NCBI RefSeq assembly: GCF_021018895.1
Contig: NC_079377.1
Span: 11,352,501-11,416,500, forward strand
Direction: 5' to 3'
Length of the DNA: 64,000 nt
From: Seriola aureovittata
Taxonomy: Eukaryota > Chordata > Actinopteri > Carangiformes > Carangidae
This document shows, in pieces, positions 49,901 to 61,637 of the stretch. Below the pieces are notes generated by a model that did not search any database, had not been told where the DNA came from, and worked only from the letters and a program-made list of their open reading frames with translations. The position numbers and the translations under genes are program-made. Numbering within the stretch: the stretch's first letter is position 1; each line of letters opens with the position of its first letter.

Positions 49901-52900
49901 CCACCAAATCTGATCATAGGTTTTGAGCCTCAGATCATATACAAACCTGCAGGGCCCCTTTCTTCTTTAAACCAAATCTATGACTCTTCACTGTCAGTCT
50001 GCAGCAATGCTGCTATCATCATCACCATCATCTTTCTCTGCTTCCACACACTCTGACACTTTTTGTATCCAAGTGCTGATCTGAAATGAATCACTTCTCA
50101 AATCGTGCCCCAGCATCTTGTTTCAATATCTCACTGCTATTTCATGGGACCACACACATGGGACAGCTGGCGTTTAGATACAGAAACACTGAACAGTCAT
50201 ATGATGTTTTTTTTAAATGTACTTTACTGAATTTGTCTTATCTTATCAGAGGATGTTAGGATGTCAGGAGGACAGGGAAACTTTTAATCGTCCCTCAGGA
50301 TGACAGGCCGTGTACTTTAGTCCAGTGAGCACTTCAAGACACTGCATAGAAATCAATTTGCTGTTTCCTCCTTGGGATCTGTACATAGAAAGTAATTAAG
50401 TTGCATTCAGGAACTCCTCGCTCTATTAAATGGATTTCAAATCTATAAAATTGCCAATTTAGCGAGTTTCTTGTGAACAGAAAACCCACAGTGACTCTTG
50501 GATATCCCATGAAGGTGCATTCTCTGTCTATCCATACAGCATCAGTGAAGTACCTCCGAACTGTGAACACTGATTTTTCCTACCGTATGTAAAGCTAAGA
50601 ATAAACTCTTCCAGAGACTTCCAGCAATATTTGAAAAGTCTGTCATGCTGTTATCTTAGGCTTAGGATTCAGGATTTACATGAAGAAGTATAAACACATA
50701 CAGTAAAAACTTAACATTCAAACTGAAAGGCAAGTCTGTCGCTCTCTAATAAAGTCAAACACCCATTTCTTCTGGGAGATTACAAATGAGAAGTAAAAAA
50801 AAATTATTGTAGAGGAGGGATAGTTTTTTTTTTTTTTTTTATCCGACCTGCTGGTTAATTGCATTGGTGTCCCATGTGTGACTCAGCTCCTGATTAGATG
50901 GTTAATGAAAACCAATGGAGCTTGGAGTCAAAAAAAAAAAAAGACAACTGCTGGGATAGAACTGAGATATATAAAAAATGTATTGGTGAAACAACATACA
51001 TGAGAATATACAGTACACAGGCTCAAAATCCTGGTTGTGTATAATTAGCATACTAGTGCCAGTTCTGCAAAGTAAGCAAAGCAGAGTGGTCCTAAGGGGG
51101 ACAGAGCAGTTGTCCGACAACAGTTTGTGCGACCTAATTGCACAGTCAGCACCCCACAAGACTGCAGTGTCACTATCTTAAACATCTTGGTAACACTGCA
51201 CTTTGAGTTAATAGTAATTAGCCACATCAAGCAACTCTTTGATGAGGAGCACGTCCTGCAGAGAGGGGAAACAAAAAAGTAACGCAGCGATTGGAAAGAG
51301 TAAAAACCTCACCTAGTTCCAAACTGAGTTTTGACACTTGACACAATTTGACACCACAAGGACACAAGTCAAGTCTTCAAGTTTAAACTAGATACATGTT
51401 TTCAGACAAAAATACAGCCTACTGCATAATTATTTCATTTTTGATAATACTGTTTAAAAATAGATCATATTTATAACAGCTGCAAACAGCTGCAGGACAG
51501 ATAAAGAACACATATTGTTACACCAGTTTTCTTTAATGCTTCTGTAAAAGACATTAAATACATTTATTTATGGGCTAGGACAGAGATAAACATTAATTTT
51601 ACTGCCATGAAAAATGTTTGTACATTGTGGCTACACAGATATGGATTCTTGCCAGTTTTCACTGATCGATATATTTGATTTTTTTTTTTTTTTTTTTTTT
51701 TACTCCGACAACATCTGGCCCTCTGAGAGGCACAAACCAATTGATTTTATTTTGCTTCACATTGGAACCTCACTTTGTGTCACAGCTATTTTCTACTAGT
51801 GTCTACTATTCAATAATGTCCAGTCTTACTGAGTGTCACCAAGGGCAGAGCAAAGAATAAAATATCATAAATTTCACGTTCCAGCAGTCTGACAGTGCTT
51901 ATTGCCGCTTACACCTGTCATCTCCCTGCAAAGTAATTAAACTCAAAGTAATTAAATTATTACTTGGGAGAACTCTTCTGCAGGGTTTCGGATGTGACGA
52001 CGTGACACATGGAGGATTAATGTCGTCTAACAGTGAAACAGCCAGTGGTGATGAAGTCATTCTTTACGGTGCGCTGACAGACACACACTGTAGGCCGTGG
52101 TCACTGGAGACATTTGGACGTGTCAAGTGTTGTTAGTAACGTGAATAATGGCTGCATTTCATTGGCCAGTTACGGGAGGCTGGTATTGTGCAGGCTGGGC
52201 TGCTGACACACCTCAGTGCAATGCAATGTTATTAGTTCTACATGTGCTTCTGCTGCTATGACAAGTGAAAATGTCTGCTGAGAAAAGAGCCTGTTTAGTC
52301 CTGTTCTGTGATGATACATAGTTTCACTGTTCAGGTGGATTGCAGTGATGATGATATCACAGAAAACAAGCCCCGGGCGCATACACAGGGTTAATCATTA
52401 CAGTGACACAAAGTGAATGAGTGAGCGAAACACACAGCATCACACACAACATGTGTTTGTATGTTTGTGTGCGTGTGGATACATAATAGGTTCTTATAAC
52501 TATGGCATCCACAGACAAATCAATGCAAACACAGCAGATTACAGGAATATTTAATTTCATTTGACCATTTATTTAGCAGTGAGCGGGCATACGATGTTTG
52601 TTCTTGTTTTAGTGAATTAAACATTGTAAGAAGTCAATGGACATAAAATACTGGACCAGCACAGTTAACCATGACCACCAACCTCAATACATTATGTATC
52701 TTATTCATGAAATTAACTACTTAAAATCACTTACTCTTGTGACACAACAATTATAATTAATAACCACGTTCATGTAGTTGAAAAGTCTACACTGCAAAAT
52801 GAATCTGAGGGATTAAAATGTCAGTGTCTTCCACTTACTCCAGGGGTTTGCAACAGCGCAGTTGTAACTTCTGTAAAAGTGTGATTAGAATATTCTACTG

Positions 52901-55448
52901 CATCTGACAGAAGAACATTTTGGCAAAAACAAAAAAGGAAATGGATTCTTGTTTATCTCAGCTTTGCTGCTGTCAGCAAAACTGTAGAATTAATGTCAGC
53001 AGTGGTATTCAAATAGTTTACTTATGTAAAGGTAAAGTAACAATGATACAACATAAAAACATAATATAAAAAAAAGTCCTGCATTAAATATCTTACTTCA
53101 TTTACTCATTTGTTTTCTTAATCTATGATAATGCATCATATTTGATAAAGTTTTCATATGTTGTTGTTTTTTTATGTTAAATTGAAATAGGTAAAATAGG
53201 TCTTGAATTAATATAGTGGCATAAAAAGCGAGGTATTTTCTCTGAAATGTAGTGGAGTAGAGTCTAAGTCAAGTAAAGTACATATACCTCATAACATGTA
53301 CTTTAAATGTACCTCAGTTACTGTCCACCACAGTATGTCTGTATACTGTATGTATAATTGAAAGTAACTTAATTGTGATGAAACCCTGCAGGAAAATGTG
53401 TGAGGTGTATGAATCTGGCTGGTTAGGCTGCAGCTGCCACACCACAGATCTATTTGGATAAAGTCTAAAAGGATGATGGATCTTGTTATGGACTGGCCCC
53501 GCTTGCATGCATCATTCATAGGGGATTACTTGTGTGTTTTGTGCACCACTCTCTGTAAAATCTACGTCAGGTCTCTTGTCGTTTTACAGCCTGTCGAGAT
53601 AAAGGAATCTGGCCTTGGAGCGTTCCTCCAATGACCTTACCATTACTTTCTATGTTTAATCTCACCTGAAAAAAGTTAAGAAACCTTGAAAACAGGGTTG
53701 ATCTCAGTCAATAGCAGAAGAAGAGGCACATCTGTACCTGTCCCATATTGACATGTAAACAAACGATGCTCTCACAGGACGCTTATGGAAGTCTTGAAAT
53801 TGCATGCTGAGATCACCATTTACTAAAGCAAAAATTATGATTAAGATAATCAGCGTCGTCATTTTCATTATCGCTTAAGTAGAATTTATCCTCTGCTGTT
53901 TAATGAGACAGCTTGATTAGCATCTTATAACCTTTGGGCATGAAATGGATTTTCAATGGCTGATACTGTTTGTGAGTCCGGTGCTGGTTGAGAATGTTAT
54001 AAAAAAAAAAAAAAGAAGATTTTTTCTCTTTTAATTACAACAAATTTGATTTGGTTCAAAAGCATAATGGGCCTATTCCTGCTCTGTCACATTTAAACAA
54101 GCTATTTCACCTCTGTAGGGTATTTGCTTTAACTATCCATTCTGCAGGTGCATACACAGCCCGCAACACATTAAATTGTATTTTGTCCTTGTGGGTGCCA
54201 CAATTTCGAGCTTATCAGTCTTGGGTTATTGTAACCTTTAAATAGTGCAACAGCTGTGCTCTACCCATAGAGAAATTCCATTTTTGTCGGCCCAGAGATG
54301 TCAGTGTCCCAAAGAAAGCCCTATCATGTGGAAAGGTGTTTTGCTTAGATAAGTGCTGAATACAGCACAGGGAGCACTGAGTGTGAATTAAAATTAAGCA
54401 CTTGTATGATAGCATCACAGTTCCACTTTGGGATGCCACTGAGTCAGTGTTTGTGTGATGGCTTTGTCTGCCACAGTGCTGCTCATGAGATATAATAAAG
54501 ATAAAAATGCCTCCCCATGTTAAAAACCTCCCCACATACTGTACACTGTGCCCCAGCTCCATATGAGATACAGCTTTCAGTATGCTGTGCGCACTCTAAT
54601 TTGACCGAATCGAGGAAAATGTCTTCACGCTGAACAGATTCACTTGATTTTTAAGTGTGCTGCTGATTGACATTATTGTCTTAAGATGAAGTGCACGACA
54701 GAAAGGGGCTCATCACAGCAGTAGTGAAGTAGTGACGTCAAAAATAAAGTAATAAATGTAAAACAAAAGCATTTTGTTTTCACTTTAAAGCTGCCCATGT
54801 TAATATCTCACATTAATAATGGATGAAATAACTAACTGTGAATTACTGTATATTATCTGCCAAGACAGAATGGAATGAGGATTCATAGGCAATGTGCACA
54901 TTGTAGCATTGCAATACAATGTGATCACTACTGTTGGGTCTGAGCTCTATTAGTAACTGGAAATCATTATTACTCGGCCTCACACGGGGGCATCATTAGT
55001 ACTCGGCCTCACCCGGGCGGCACCATTATGTTAACAGTACTCTACCTCATGAGCTGGACACCAAATATGTTAGATTTCGGTTGTTTATCAATTTATTGGC
55101 TATCACAAATTAAGGAAATATTAATATTAAAAATATTAATATTAAATAATATCTTTAAAATGAATTAAAGTTCACGGGGCACCAGCCTAAACTAATAGGC
55201 AAAATAGCCAATATGGTTTTAGTCTCAATTTATTACCATTAATCTGGAACTCTGATTAATCATTAGCTTACTAACTATAACCAAATTACCAAATCAATAG
55301 TAAGTTACAGTTGAAGGATTGGAATTCTACCGAGTAGAGGTTGGCAATATTCACGCTTGTGCAACATTAAAGACACCAGTAGTTATACTTAAAAGGCATT
55401 TATTTACAATGGAGCAGAGTAAAGTACAATGTCTAATCTAGCATATAC

Positions 55449-55507
<59 letters not shown>

Positions 55508-58500
55508 TGTGGGGACACAGACAAAGGCAAGATGGCCGACTCAAAGTGGTCACTGTGACCACATGACCTGAACAAAGAAGACTACAAAGATGGCGGTAAA
55601 CAAAGAAACTACTAAAATGGCCGCTGAGACCACCTAGTGTGTGTGAGAGGGAGGGTGTGAGTTTCTTTGTTAGCCTAGCTCATGTAATCTAATGGTACCA
55701 GGTTAGAGGGGGAAGGTTAGCTTCATGCAGGTTCTAGGACTGAGACGTACTGCTATGTGTGCGAACATACGAGTACTCGATTAACTGTATGACTGACCAC
55801 AACCTAAGCAAACATTGCAACAACAAGACATCAATCAACAAGTACATTAACAAGTTAAGACTTCTGCTGATTAGCTATGCGGTGCTATGCTGTGCTGGGA
55901 GAGGTAAGGCCCAGTCCGTTAACGTTACCCAATCCTTGGAACAAGCAAAGAGGTCCTTTCCAGTGTCTTGTAAAGTCCAGTGAGTTTGGGGGGTTTCCTG
56001 GTGGAATAAAGTCCTGTCTGGCTGTGTTGCTTGCTGGTATCTCCTTTGTTCTCCTCACAGAGTTAGCTGTTCCATGCTAACGCTGCTACGACTCCTGTTG
56101 CTTGGAAAATCAGCTGGCCTTGTGTTGTAGCCGCTGATTCTGAAGAGGATTTGGTTCACTCACAGTTAATCCGAAGCAGGTCGCTGTTGTGGAGGAGAAG
56201 AGTGTTTGCAGGCTGCTGGTTGCAGGCCGGCGAGAGAGCTAGTTTCTCAGGTAGCAGAGCTGACCTGGGCTGGGGCCTTGTTGCCCTTTGAAGAACCGAG
56301 AGGAGAGGGCTGGAGCTGCTCTCCAGAGCAAGCCAAGAAGGGAAGAGAGAGAGAAGGGGTCTAGAAGACTGGTTTTGTTTGGTGACACCCTTGGGGGTCA
56401 CATGTCACACGCTGGCCCACACTGGCTGGCCAGTGGGGTCCGTGGGGGGGAAGGGTCATCCCCAGGTGTGAACCGTGAGGAACTGTGGGGTGTGAATTCC
56501 TTTGTCCAGTGGAGCAAAGAAACATTTGGTCTATTGAATGACTGAGTCCCAACACTACATAGGCTGCCTCTCTTTTGTTGCGTTTTGAACAGGATTTGTA
56601 AAACGCTGCCTTTCCATTAGTTGAAAAAAAAAATGGACGACATTCAGTGCAGAAAAGAATGTGTGTTTTTTCTTTTTTTTTTTTTTTTCATTTGTCACTT
56701 AAAGGCTGTAGCTTGTTAGAAACTCGCACAAACAGAGCTATGATTGTATGCATTGATTTCTCCTTGCTATGTAGCTGCTGCTCTGACAGCGAACGCACAG
56801 CCTGTCAAAGTTTGTTTGTCACCTGTTAAAATTTACAGTAATCGTGATATTTGTTTTGTTTACTGTCTGTGTGTGTAGGCCATCTGGGCGACAGGTCTGG
56901 TTTTACATATTAATGAGATTTGTGACATTTCTATTAGAACAGTCTGCTCCTGTTGGTTGTGATAAAGATGAGGGATGATAGGTCATTCTGTCACTTTGTG
57001 CAAATGAACATTTAATAATTATTCCCTTATATTTTGTATTGCAACTGGTTTGACTATATGCTCCTCTCTGTGAAATATTATACACTGTGAATTACATGAT
57101 GTTTCCCAATTCAAAAATGACTAGGTTCACATATCTGATGCTGTTTTATTCATGTTTTGAAGTCGTAGCTTAATATCATATACCAACGATTAGCATTAAC
57201 ACTGACAGACAGCCTCTCTTTAAACACTCAGCTGAGTTGGATGCCTTTCTCACCAGGTGAATGGTTAATCTCCGCCCCTTGTCAGACACACACCAAACAA
57301 CCACTCATCTGCTTTCTTTAATGTCTGCGGAGTTGATAGGACACACTCCTCTGACTGGCTCACAGCCCAGTCATCCCTAGCTGTCATTAAAGCATAAACC
57401 TCTACCTGAGGCTTTAATCCTCCTATCAGACAGGACCTGGACTTCCCCAATAGCACAGCTCGCTAACCTGGCAGTACGTGCCTCAGGACATCCGCAAATC
57501 TTGACTGCATTAAAGGGTAGCCACCATGCACACTTTATAAAATAAAAGGTGAAAAGTTGTTTTGTTTTGCAGCGTTACAGCACCTTTCAATATTTTTCTT
57601 GCTTCCCATGGAACTCAAAAGCACAGAGACATGCTGGTTTGGTTCATAAAATCACACTGAGGTTTCATTCCTATTTATGTGTGTGCATCTTTGTTGTTTA
57701 AATTTTTTTTAATTACTTTACATTTAGCAGCATTTAAACAATCAAGGTCATTAAAGGGAGATTCTTTTCAAAGCTACATTATTTTTATTTTAGCATATAG
57801 AAAAATATTCTCGTGTGCTGCTTTGACTCTCGGCTGGGATGTTATTGTGTGTTCACAGAGATCTCGGGCAGGAAACATTAGTGACATGGTATGAAATAAA
57901 GATGAAATGCCGCAGCCTGCAGCAGAAACTGTTTCTTTCGTCAAGTAAATGAATCCTCTTATAGACAGCAGTGGTTATATTGTTTTATATAGTGTATGTG
58001 ATAATCCATACGAGGTCAGGCTTCACTCACCAAATTCCATATGAATATTAACAACTTCGTGCTCCGGGGGGCTGTGGTGCATTACAGGTGCAAAACCATT
58101 TCAAAAGGATTAGTCAGTGTGCTTTCCACCATCGTGCCTTTGAAAAGAGCTATTGTCTTGATCTGGTATCAAGATCAGTAAAGGACTCAAGTTATCTTAA
58201 ACTGCATCATTAGTAAAACATTAATAAATAAATAAACAAAACAAAAATGAAATATAATTTGGGCACAGTAGTATCACCTGGGTCTGTGTTAGGTTTCTAA
58301 GCGTTACATGTTGTTTTACATGGATCACTTGGCTGGTTCAGTAATCCCATGTTTACATGTCTTCAAGGCAACTACAAAGAGTCCCATGTCAAGTCTCAGT
58401 TGCAGACAGCACTGGTTTTCAGACATAGTATGCACACAAAGCCACCACAATGACAAGTGTGATTGCAGACTTGTTCCTTTTGTGAAAGAATCTCTATTTT

Positions 58501-61500
58501 TTCTGTGACTCTCAGTCGCTGCTGTCTGTCACCACAATGATGAACGAACAACGAACAAGATGAATGTGGATCACTGGCATCTCTAATATGAAAGTTTTGG
58601 GGATATAAAACTGTTTTTTTAAAACATAGTTGTATAATAGTCATTTATGAAACCAGAAAAGCACTAGCACAACCAAATAAAAAGAGGGAGTTTACTTGGG
58701 GATTATATTTAGCAATGCAGGGCTTACCTGTACCACACAGCAAGTGCACTATGTTTCCAGTCCTCAGAGCAGCTCCTGGCTGTGGTGGATTCCACAGCTA
58801 AAGCTATGGTGTCTTAAAAACGCTCTCTGCCTCTTCTAATACTGTCGGCCTAATGAAGGACAGTTTAATAAATGCAGCAGAACTAGTGATATTGTCTTTT
58901 TTATTCCACACATTCCTCCGAACTTAATCACAATTCATGTCAACTTACCTACTACTTACTACTTATAGTTCAGGTGTGTTATGCTAGTAGCAGCTATGTA
59001 GTCTCCAGCAGCTAGTTGCAAGCAGAGATGAGGAGTGGGCTCCAGAGGTCTGGTACCATTATTTCTTTCTAAATGCACACGCCCAGATTTTTTTCCTTTT
59101 CAGTCTTGTAGTCTTCAGACCCAAACAACATTGACTCAAGTGACATCACTTGAGTTTATCAGATTTCACACAGCTCTCTGTGAAGCCACAAAAAGCTTTA
59201 TACAACCTTTTTTCACATACTGTATATACGCAGTAGTAGGCCTACTCTCCAAGACCAGTAAACAGACTTTGATGTGTAAAGTTGGTGGAGTTCTCCTTAT
59301 ATGCGAGTGGAAAAGAAAATACATACAAGTAAACAAAACATAAGAAGACTGAGAAGCACATTCACCAGTTTGACAACACATTTGTAGCACAATGAAACAT
59401 GCTGGAAATACAGAGATGCTGTTGTACAGAACAAAATGGAAATGAGTTGCAAAACAAAAGACATTTTAAAGGGAAAAATAGTTTAAATGTGAAACACTTT
59501 TCTGTGTTTCACCGTACTTCATGTGTTTTTCTTGAGTTTCAGTGCATTAAGTTTTCAAGGCCACTGTATGGGTCAGCTGTAAACAGATTGTAAATAAATC
59601 ATCAAAACCTTTTTCAAAAGTACAACGAAGAAACAAGCCTCTGTCTCTGAGGTTCTTGTGAAAGGTGCTTTTCTCAGCTGCTGTAGCAGGTTTGTAGATT
59701 CACACTTGTGTGATGCAACTCAATCATCACCTGATGCTTTAAGCCCTGTAGATTTTGGGGTCCACAACACAGAACTGCATGAAATTGGCTTCTTAGTACT
59801 AAAATGCACATTAATGTATCAGAATTCATCCTGCACAAAAGCTCCCAATTAAATATTTGTCCTTCATGTAGAATAATGTGTGCTTTGTGAAATGCAAATA
59901 AGCATATCAGTGCATCCATTTTATTACTGAATATTTGTTCAATGTCTAAAATGTCTTTGTGTATAATTGTTGGATTCACAACACCCTTCCTTCTAATATC
60001 TGCATCGTTATCAGTGTTGAGACTACAGGGGGCACATAGCATCATTTCAAACCTCATTTAACACCGAATCGTGCCCCTTTCTGAAGCCCAAATTGCTCGC
60101 CATGGAGCAGCAGAGTGGCTCCAGACATTCATTAGCTTAATGAAAACAGGCCACTCTTCTACCGCCCAGCAAGCGCTTTCTCTGCGTAGCTGCAGCAACC
60201 ATCTGCTCTCAAGCTCCCTGCCAGCTATAGGATAGTCCTGTCAAGGCAACCCCTGTGACGAAAGGCGTCTACAAAAGGTGCCTTAATCATTCAGATCAGA
60301 GGACGGGCAAGGACAGCGGGGATGCTCTGTTTTTTTTTTTTTTTTTTTGTGATGGTTTCATCTCTGTGTCCCTGGTGCCTTCCTAAGATGAGCTGTAGCA
60401 TTCAGTCATGATGTTAATCATGTTCATGAAATTAGCTGAGTCTGCATTTGTTGGAGTTGAGTTGCAGCAGTCACACAGCTGGCAGTGAAGTTATTAGCCG
60501 CTCAGCCACAGTGGGAGAGTCTGTTTTGTGAAAAGGTTAATATCATTTTAGGGTTGGCCAGAGTATGGTGTGGTGGTCGACTGACCACCTGTTCAGCTCT
60601 GGAGGAGGTCTCTTATCATCTCATCCAATAGCACACATTTGAAGGTCGAACCATTTATTACAATAAAACATAAATAAATAAATAACAGTGTGAGATAGTA
60701 TAAGTAGTCTTTATGGGTTTGTTTCAAGTAGCAAATGATTAAGTCTCTTTTTTTCTCATTTTCTAATTGATCTTCTGCTCATATTTTCTTCAAAAACGAC
60801 CCATTTGACTGCAGTTGTGCTGTGAGTTTCACCTCTCGGATTAATCACCACTAATCTCAGCAGTGTTGCGCCTGCAACAACCCAGAGCTACTTTTCTCAA
60901 TATGAACACTAGCTGGTGCACAGCGAGAGGGAAATGATCGTCAGAGCCCCGAGGCTGGAATCTGATAGTTTGTCATCTGGATAGTATTACTTAATTTCCC
61001 ACTGGGAAGAAACTCATTATTTCTGACTTTATCTCAGCACTGACCTCTGAAACAGTCTCAGGAACGTTATTGGTTTGAGCCCATGTTCCCTTTCCTTTTT
61101 TTTCCTCGGCAGGACATGCATGACCCTAAACGCCAATAAGATACATGACTAGCGAGGGCACAGTTCAAGCAAAAGGATGGATGCATACATTATGCCAGAC
61201 TGCAGATGAGAGTCCCGTTCACCTTTAATGTGCTACATACAGAGCACAATTATATTGATTTATCACAGGTCACATTACAGCTTCTTCACACATGATGAAT
61301 GGTGAATGGAATATGAGATTATATTGATAATAGATAACTAATGTCCAGCAAACATATTTTATGTTCAACCTTTTTTTCCAAACAGATTTATATCCAAGAG
61401 AGTGGGAGAGTTTTGTCTTGACATTATACATTTTTCATTATGTGTCCTCTTCTTACAAACTGTAAGTTGAAAGCATTGATAAGGGGTCTGATCACTTCTA

Positions 61501-61637
61501 TTCTCTGACCTGTGTCACAGTTTAATTTTGTCGGAAAGCTGCTGGGACCACGGGGAAATTCCATGAAACGATTACAGGAAGAAACGGGTGTGAAGATGTC
61601 CATCCTCGGCAAAGGGTCCATGAGGGATAAAGGCAAG
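22831..61637 (+). CDS. khdrbs2: KHDRBS2 (SLM1) STAR-family RNA-binding protein, 5' part
   Basis: Nuclear splicing regulator related to Sam68; it binds U/A-rich RNA through QUA1-KH-QUA2 and is mainly neuronal in mammals. Coding exons in the window: 22831-22921, 48610-48737, 61521-61637, 112 codons, all phases matching. Exon 1 and the start of exon 2 give the QUA1 dimerisation region ([20 protein letters not shown]). Exon 2 holds [19 protein letters not shown] and exon 3 the KH core [20 protein letters not shown] with [22 protein letters not shown] and [17 protein letters not shown] match human KHDRBS2 better than KHDRBS3 (VNQEIEK, VINKNMKLGQKVLIPV). Introns are 25.7 and 12.8 kb. The rest of KH, QUA2 and the RG/Tyr-rich tail lie to the right of the window. 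Confidence 0.95.
25835..25877. repeat. (TA)n microsatellite
   Basis: About 20 TA dinucleotides with a single actg interruption. Confidence 0.95.
26888..26965. repeat. Teleost interspersed repeat with gcatttagccgac motif
   Basis: The words acattacattacatttt, ggcatttagccgacac, ttatcaagagtgacttacaa match a motif scattered by the thousand in fish genomes (catttagcagacgcttttatcc-like). Family name not certain. Confidence 0.6.
28900..29400. repeat. Possible teleost interspersed repeat
   Basis: Contains aaaggagctatttggaagtt, repeated agcattagcattagcat, aacttaccagtctagaagaa, and gatagcaactcactgtatag. This wording resembles a dispersed repeat I associate with percomorph fish. Recognition from memory only. 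Confidence 0.33.
31810..32040. repeat. Interspersed repeat abutting the satellite array
   Basis: Shows ggttcagtttaggcacatag, acttggttaagtttagagaa, atggtttgggttaaagttaa, taaccacttagttaacgtca: a diverged copy of a common fish repeat of the type ggtttaggcaacaaaaccac. It ends almost where the 36-bp array begins. Confidence 0.5.
32116..32255 (+). repeat. tRNA-derived SINE copy at the left edge of the array
   Basis: ggggtggcactgtagagtgg, then gtgggttcaaacccagtctt, then gtgtggagtttgcatgttct and cctgcatgggttttctc. This is the wording of a very widespread fish repeat (gtgtggagtttgcatgttct-type body) and retains body sequence that most array copies lack. The A box here is shortened. Confidence 0.7.
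34444..34625 (+). repeat. Longest SINE copy inside the array, likely close to the founder
   Basis: Has the tRNA-like head (ggctggcaccgtagtagagt; gtgggttcaaacc) and also a long body: tttgcatgctctctctatat, ctgcatgggttttctgcata, ctcctgcattcccaagacat. That body is the ordinary dispersed SINE-like sequence, so this copy shows where the short amplified fragment came from. Confidence 0.7.
45478..45662 (-). mobile_element. tRNA-derived SINE inserted into the satellite array
   Basis: A 185-bp element unrelated to the array. Reading minus: head ggggtgtcgtgtggcgtagt, A box tggcgtagtgg, B box ggttcgagtcc, then a CT-rich body ending cctgtccaataaaggcacaa. Head resembles tRNA-Leu or Ser type sequences. 36-bp units resume at once on both sides, so it inserted after the array formed. 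Confidence 0.85.
46285..46640. repeat. Teleost interspersed repeat abutting the right edge of the array
   Basis: The words agcatgctaacatgctcaca, gggtgatgggaatgtcacta, gttttgcaagtattttgtta, aaagttattacaatttatca, accatgaatgtctgtatcac match a repeat common in perciform introns. It starts within about 20 bases of the last 36-bp unit. Confidence 0.6.
46641..48609 (+). other. KHDRBS2 intron 1, right part
   Basis: No repeat or reading frame recognised. Homeodomain-type words (tgataattacaattcc, gtattaattagcg near 47770-47800) are present, which could mark regulatory DNA but prove nothing. Confidence 0.5.
48610..48737 (+). CDS. khdrbs2: KHDRBS2 exon 2
   Basis: 128 nt between ctgcag and gtaaga: [20 protein letters not shown] then [23 protein letters not shown]. 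Ends QUA1 and begins the KH domain; phase 1 in, 0 out. Confidence 0.95.
48738..53000 (+). other. KHDRBS2 intron 2, left part
   Basis: AT-rich intron with poly-T runs (about 49605, 50825, 51678) and no recognised gene. Confidence 0.55.
53001..53333. repeat. Teleost interspersed repeat (ccaccac-ended family)
   Basis: Contains agtcctgcattaaatatctt, atgataatgcatcatatttg, tctctgaaatgtagtggagt, agtctaagtcaagtaaagta, and ends cagttactgtccaccacag. This is the pattern of an abundant fish repeat (aagtaaaagtcctgcatt to gttactttccaccactg). Confidence 0.7.
53334..54927 (+). other. KHDRBS2 intron 2, no feature seen
   Basis: AT-rich intron without recognised repeats or exons up to the LTR target site. Confidence 0.5.
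55451..55506. repeat. (GT)n microsatellite inside the LTR
   Basis: 28 uninterrupted GT dinucleotides, likely length-variable between individuals. Confidence 0.97.
55528..55625 (+). promoter_or_regulatory. Cluster of three YY1-like motifs in the LTR
   Basis: caagatggccgac (55528-55540), caaagatggcggt (55585-55597) and aaaatggccgct (55614-55625) each fit the YY1 core AANATGGC(G/C), all on the same strand within 98 bases. Confidence 0.5.
56559..61520 (+). other. KHDRBS2 intron 2, right part
   Basis: About 5 kb with homopolymer runs (poly-T near 56670 and 60330) and no recognised exon. The stretch 60060-60300 is less AT-rich and has attagcttaatgaaaac-type words, a weak hint of regulatory DNA. 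Confidence 0.5.
61521..61637 (+). CDS. khdrbs2: KHDRBS2 exon 3 (KH domain core)
   Basis: 117 nt, phase 0 at both ends, between cacag and gtaaga: [20 protein letters not shown] then [19 protein letters not shown]. The GPRG loop contacts RNA. Human has RDKAK at the end. Confidence 0.96.

Larger units (their letters stand above)
54932..56554 (+). mobile_element. 1623-bp solo LTR of an endogenous retrovirus or LTR retrotransposon
   Basis: Begins TGTTGGG and ends CCCAACA, a perfect 7-bp terminal inverted repeat of the TG..CA type. It is flanked by the 4-bp direct repeat ctac (54928-54931, 56555-56558). No gag, pol or env sequence lies inside or beside it, so it is a solo LTR left by recombination. 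Inside are a near-exact tandem duplication around attactcggcctcac and agtactcggcctcac (about 54966-55027), a GT microsatellite, three YY1-like motifs, and AATAAA at 56005-56010. Length and GC-rich right half fit a complex retroviral-type LTR; family unknown. Confidence 0.82.

Noticed and set aside
56156..56545. Short ORFs on both strands inside the solo LTR
   Set aside because: No similarity to gag, pol, env or accessory proteins visible; the GC-rich LTR right half simply lacks stops.
59674..60057. 127-residue minus-strand ORF in KHDRBS2 intron 2
   Set aside because: No recognisable domain, no splice context, ordinary intronic composition.
22831..61637. KHDRBS3 (T-STAR) or Sam68 as the plus-strand gene
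   Set aside because: Residues VRLLAEEIEK and [14 protein letters not shown] fit KHDRBS2; KHDRBS3 has VNQEIEK and MKLGQKVLIPV, and Sam68 has a long N-terminal extension.
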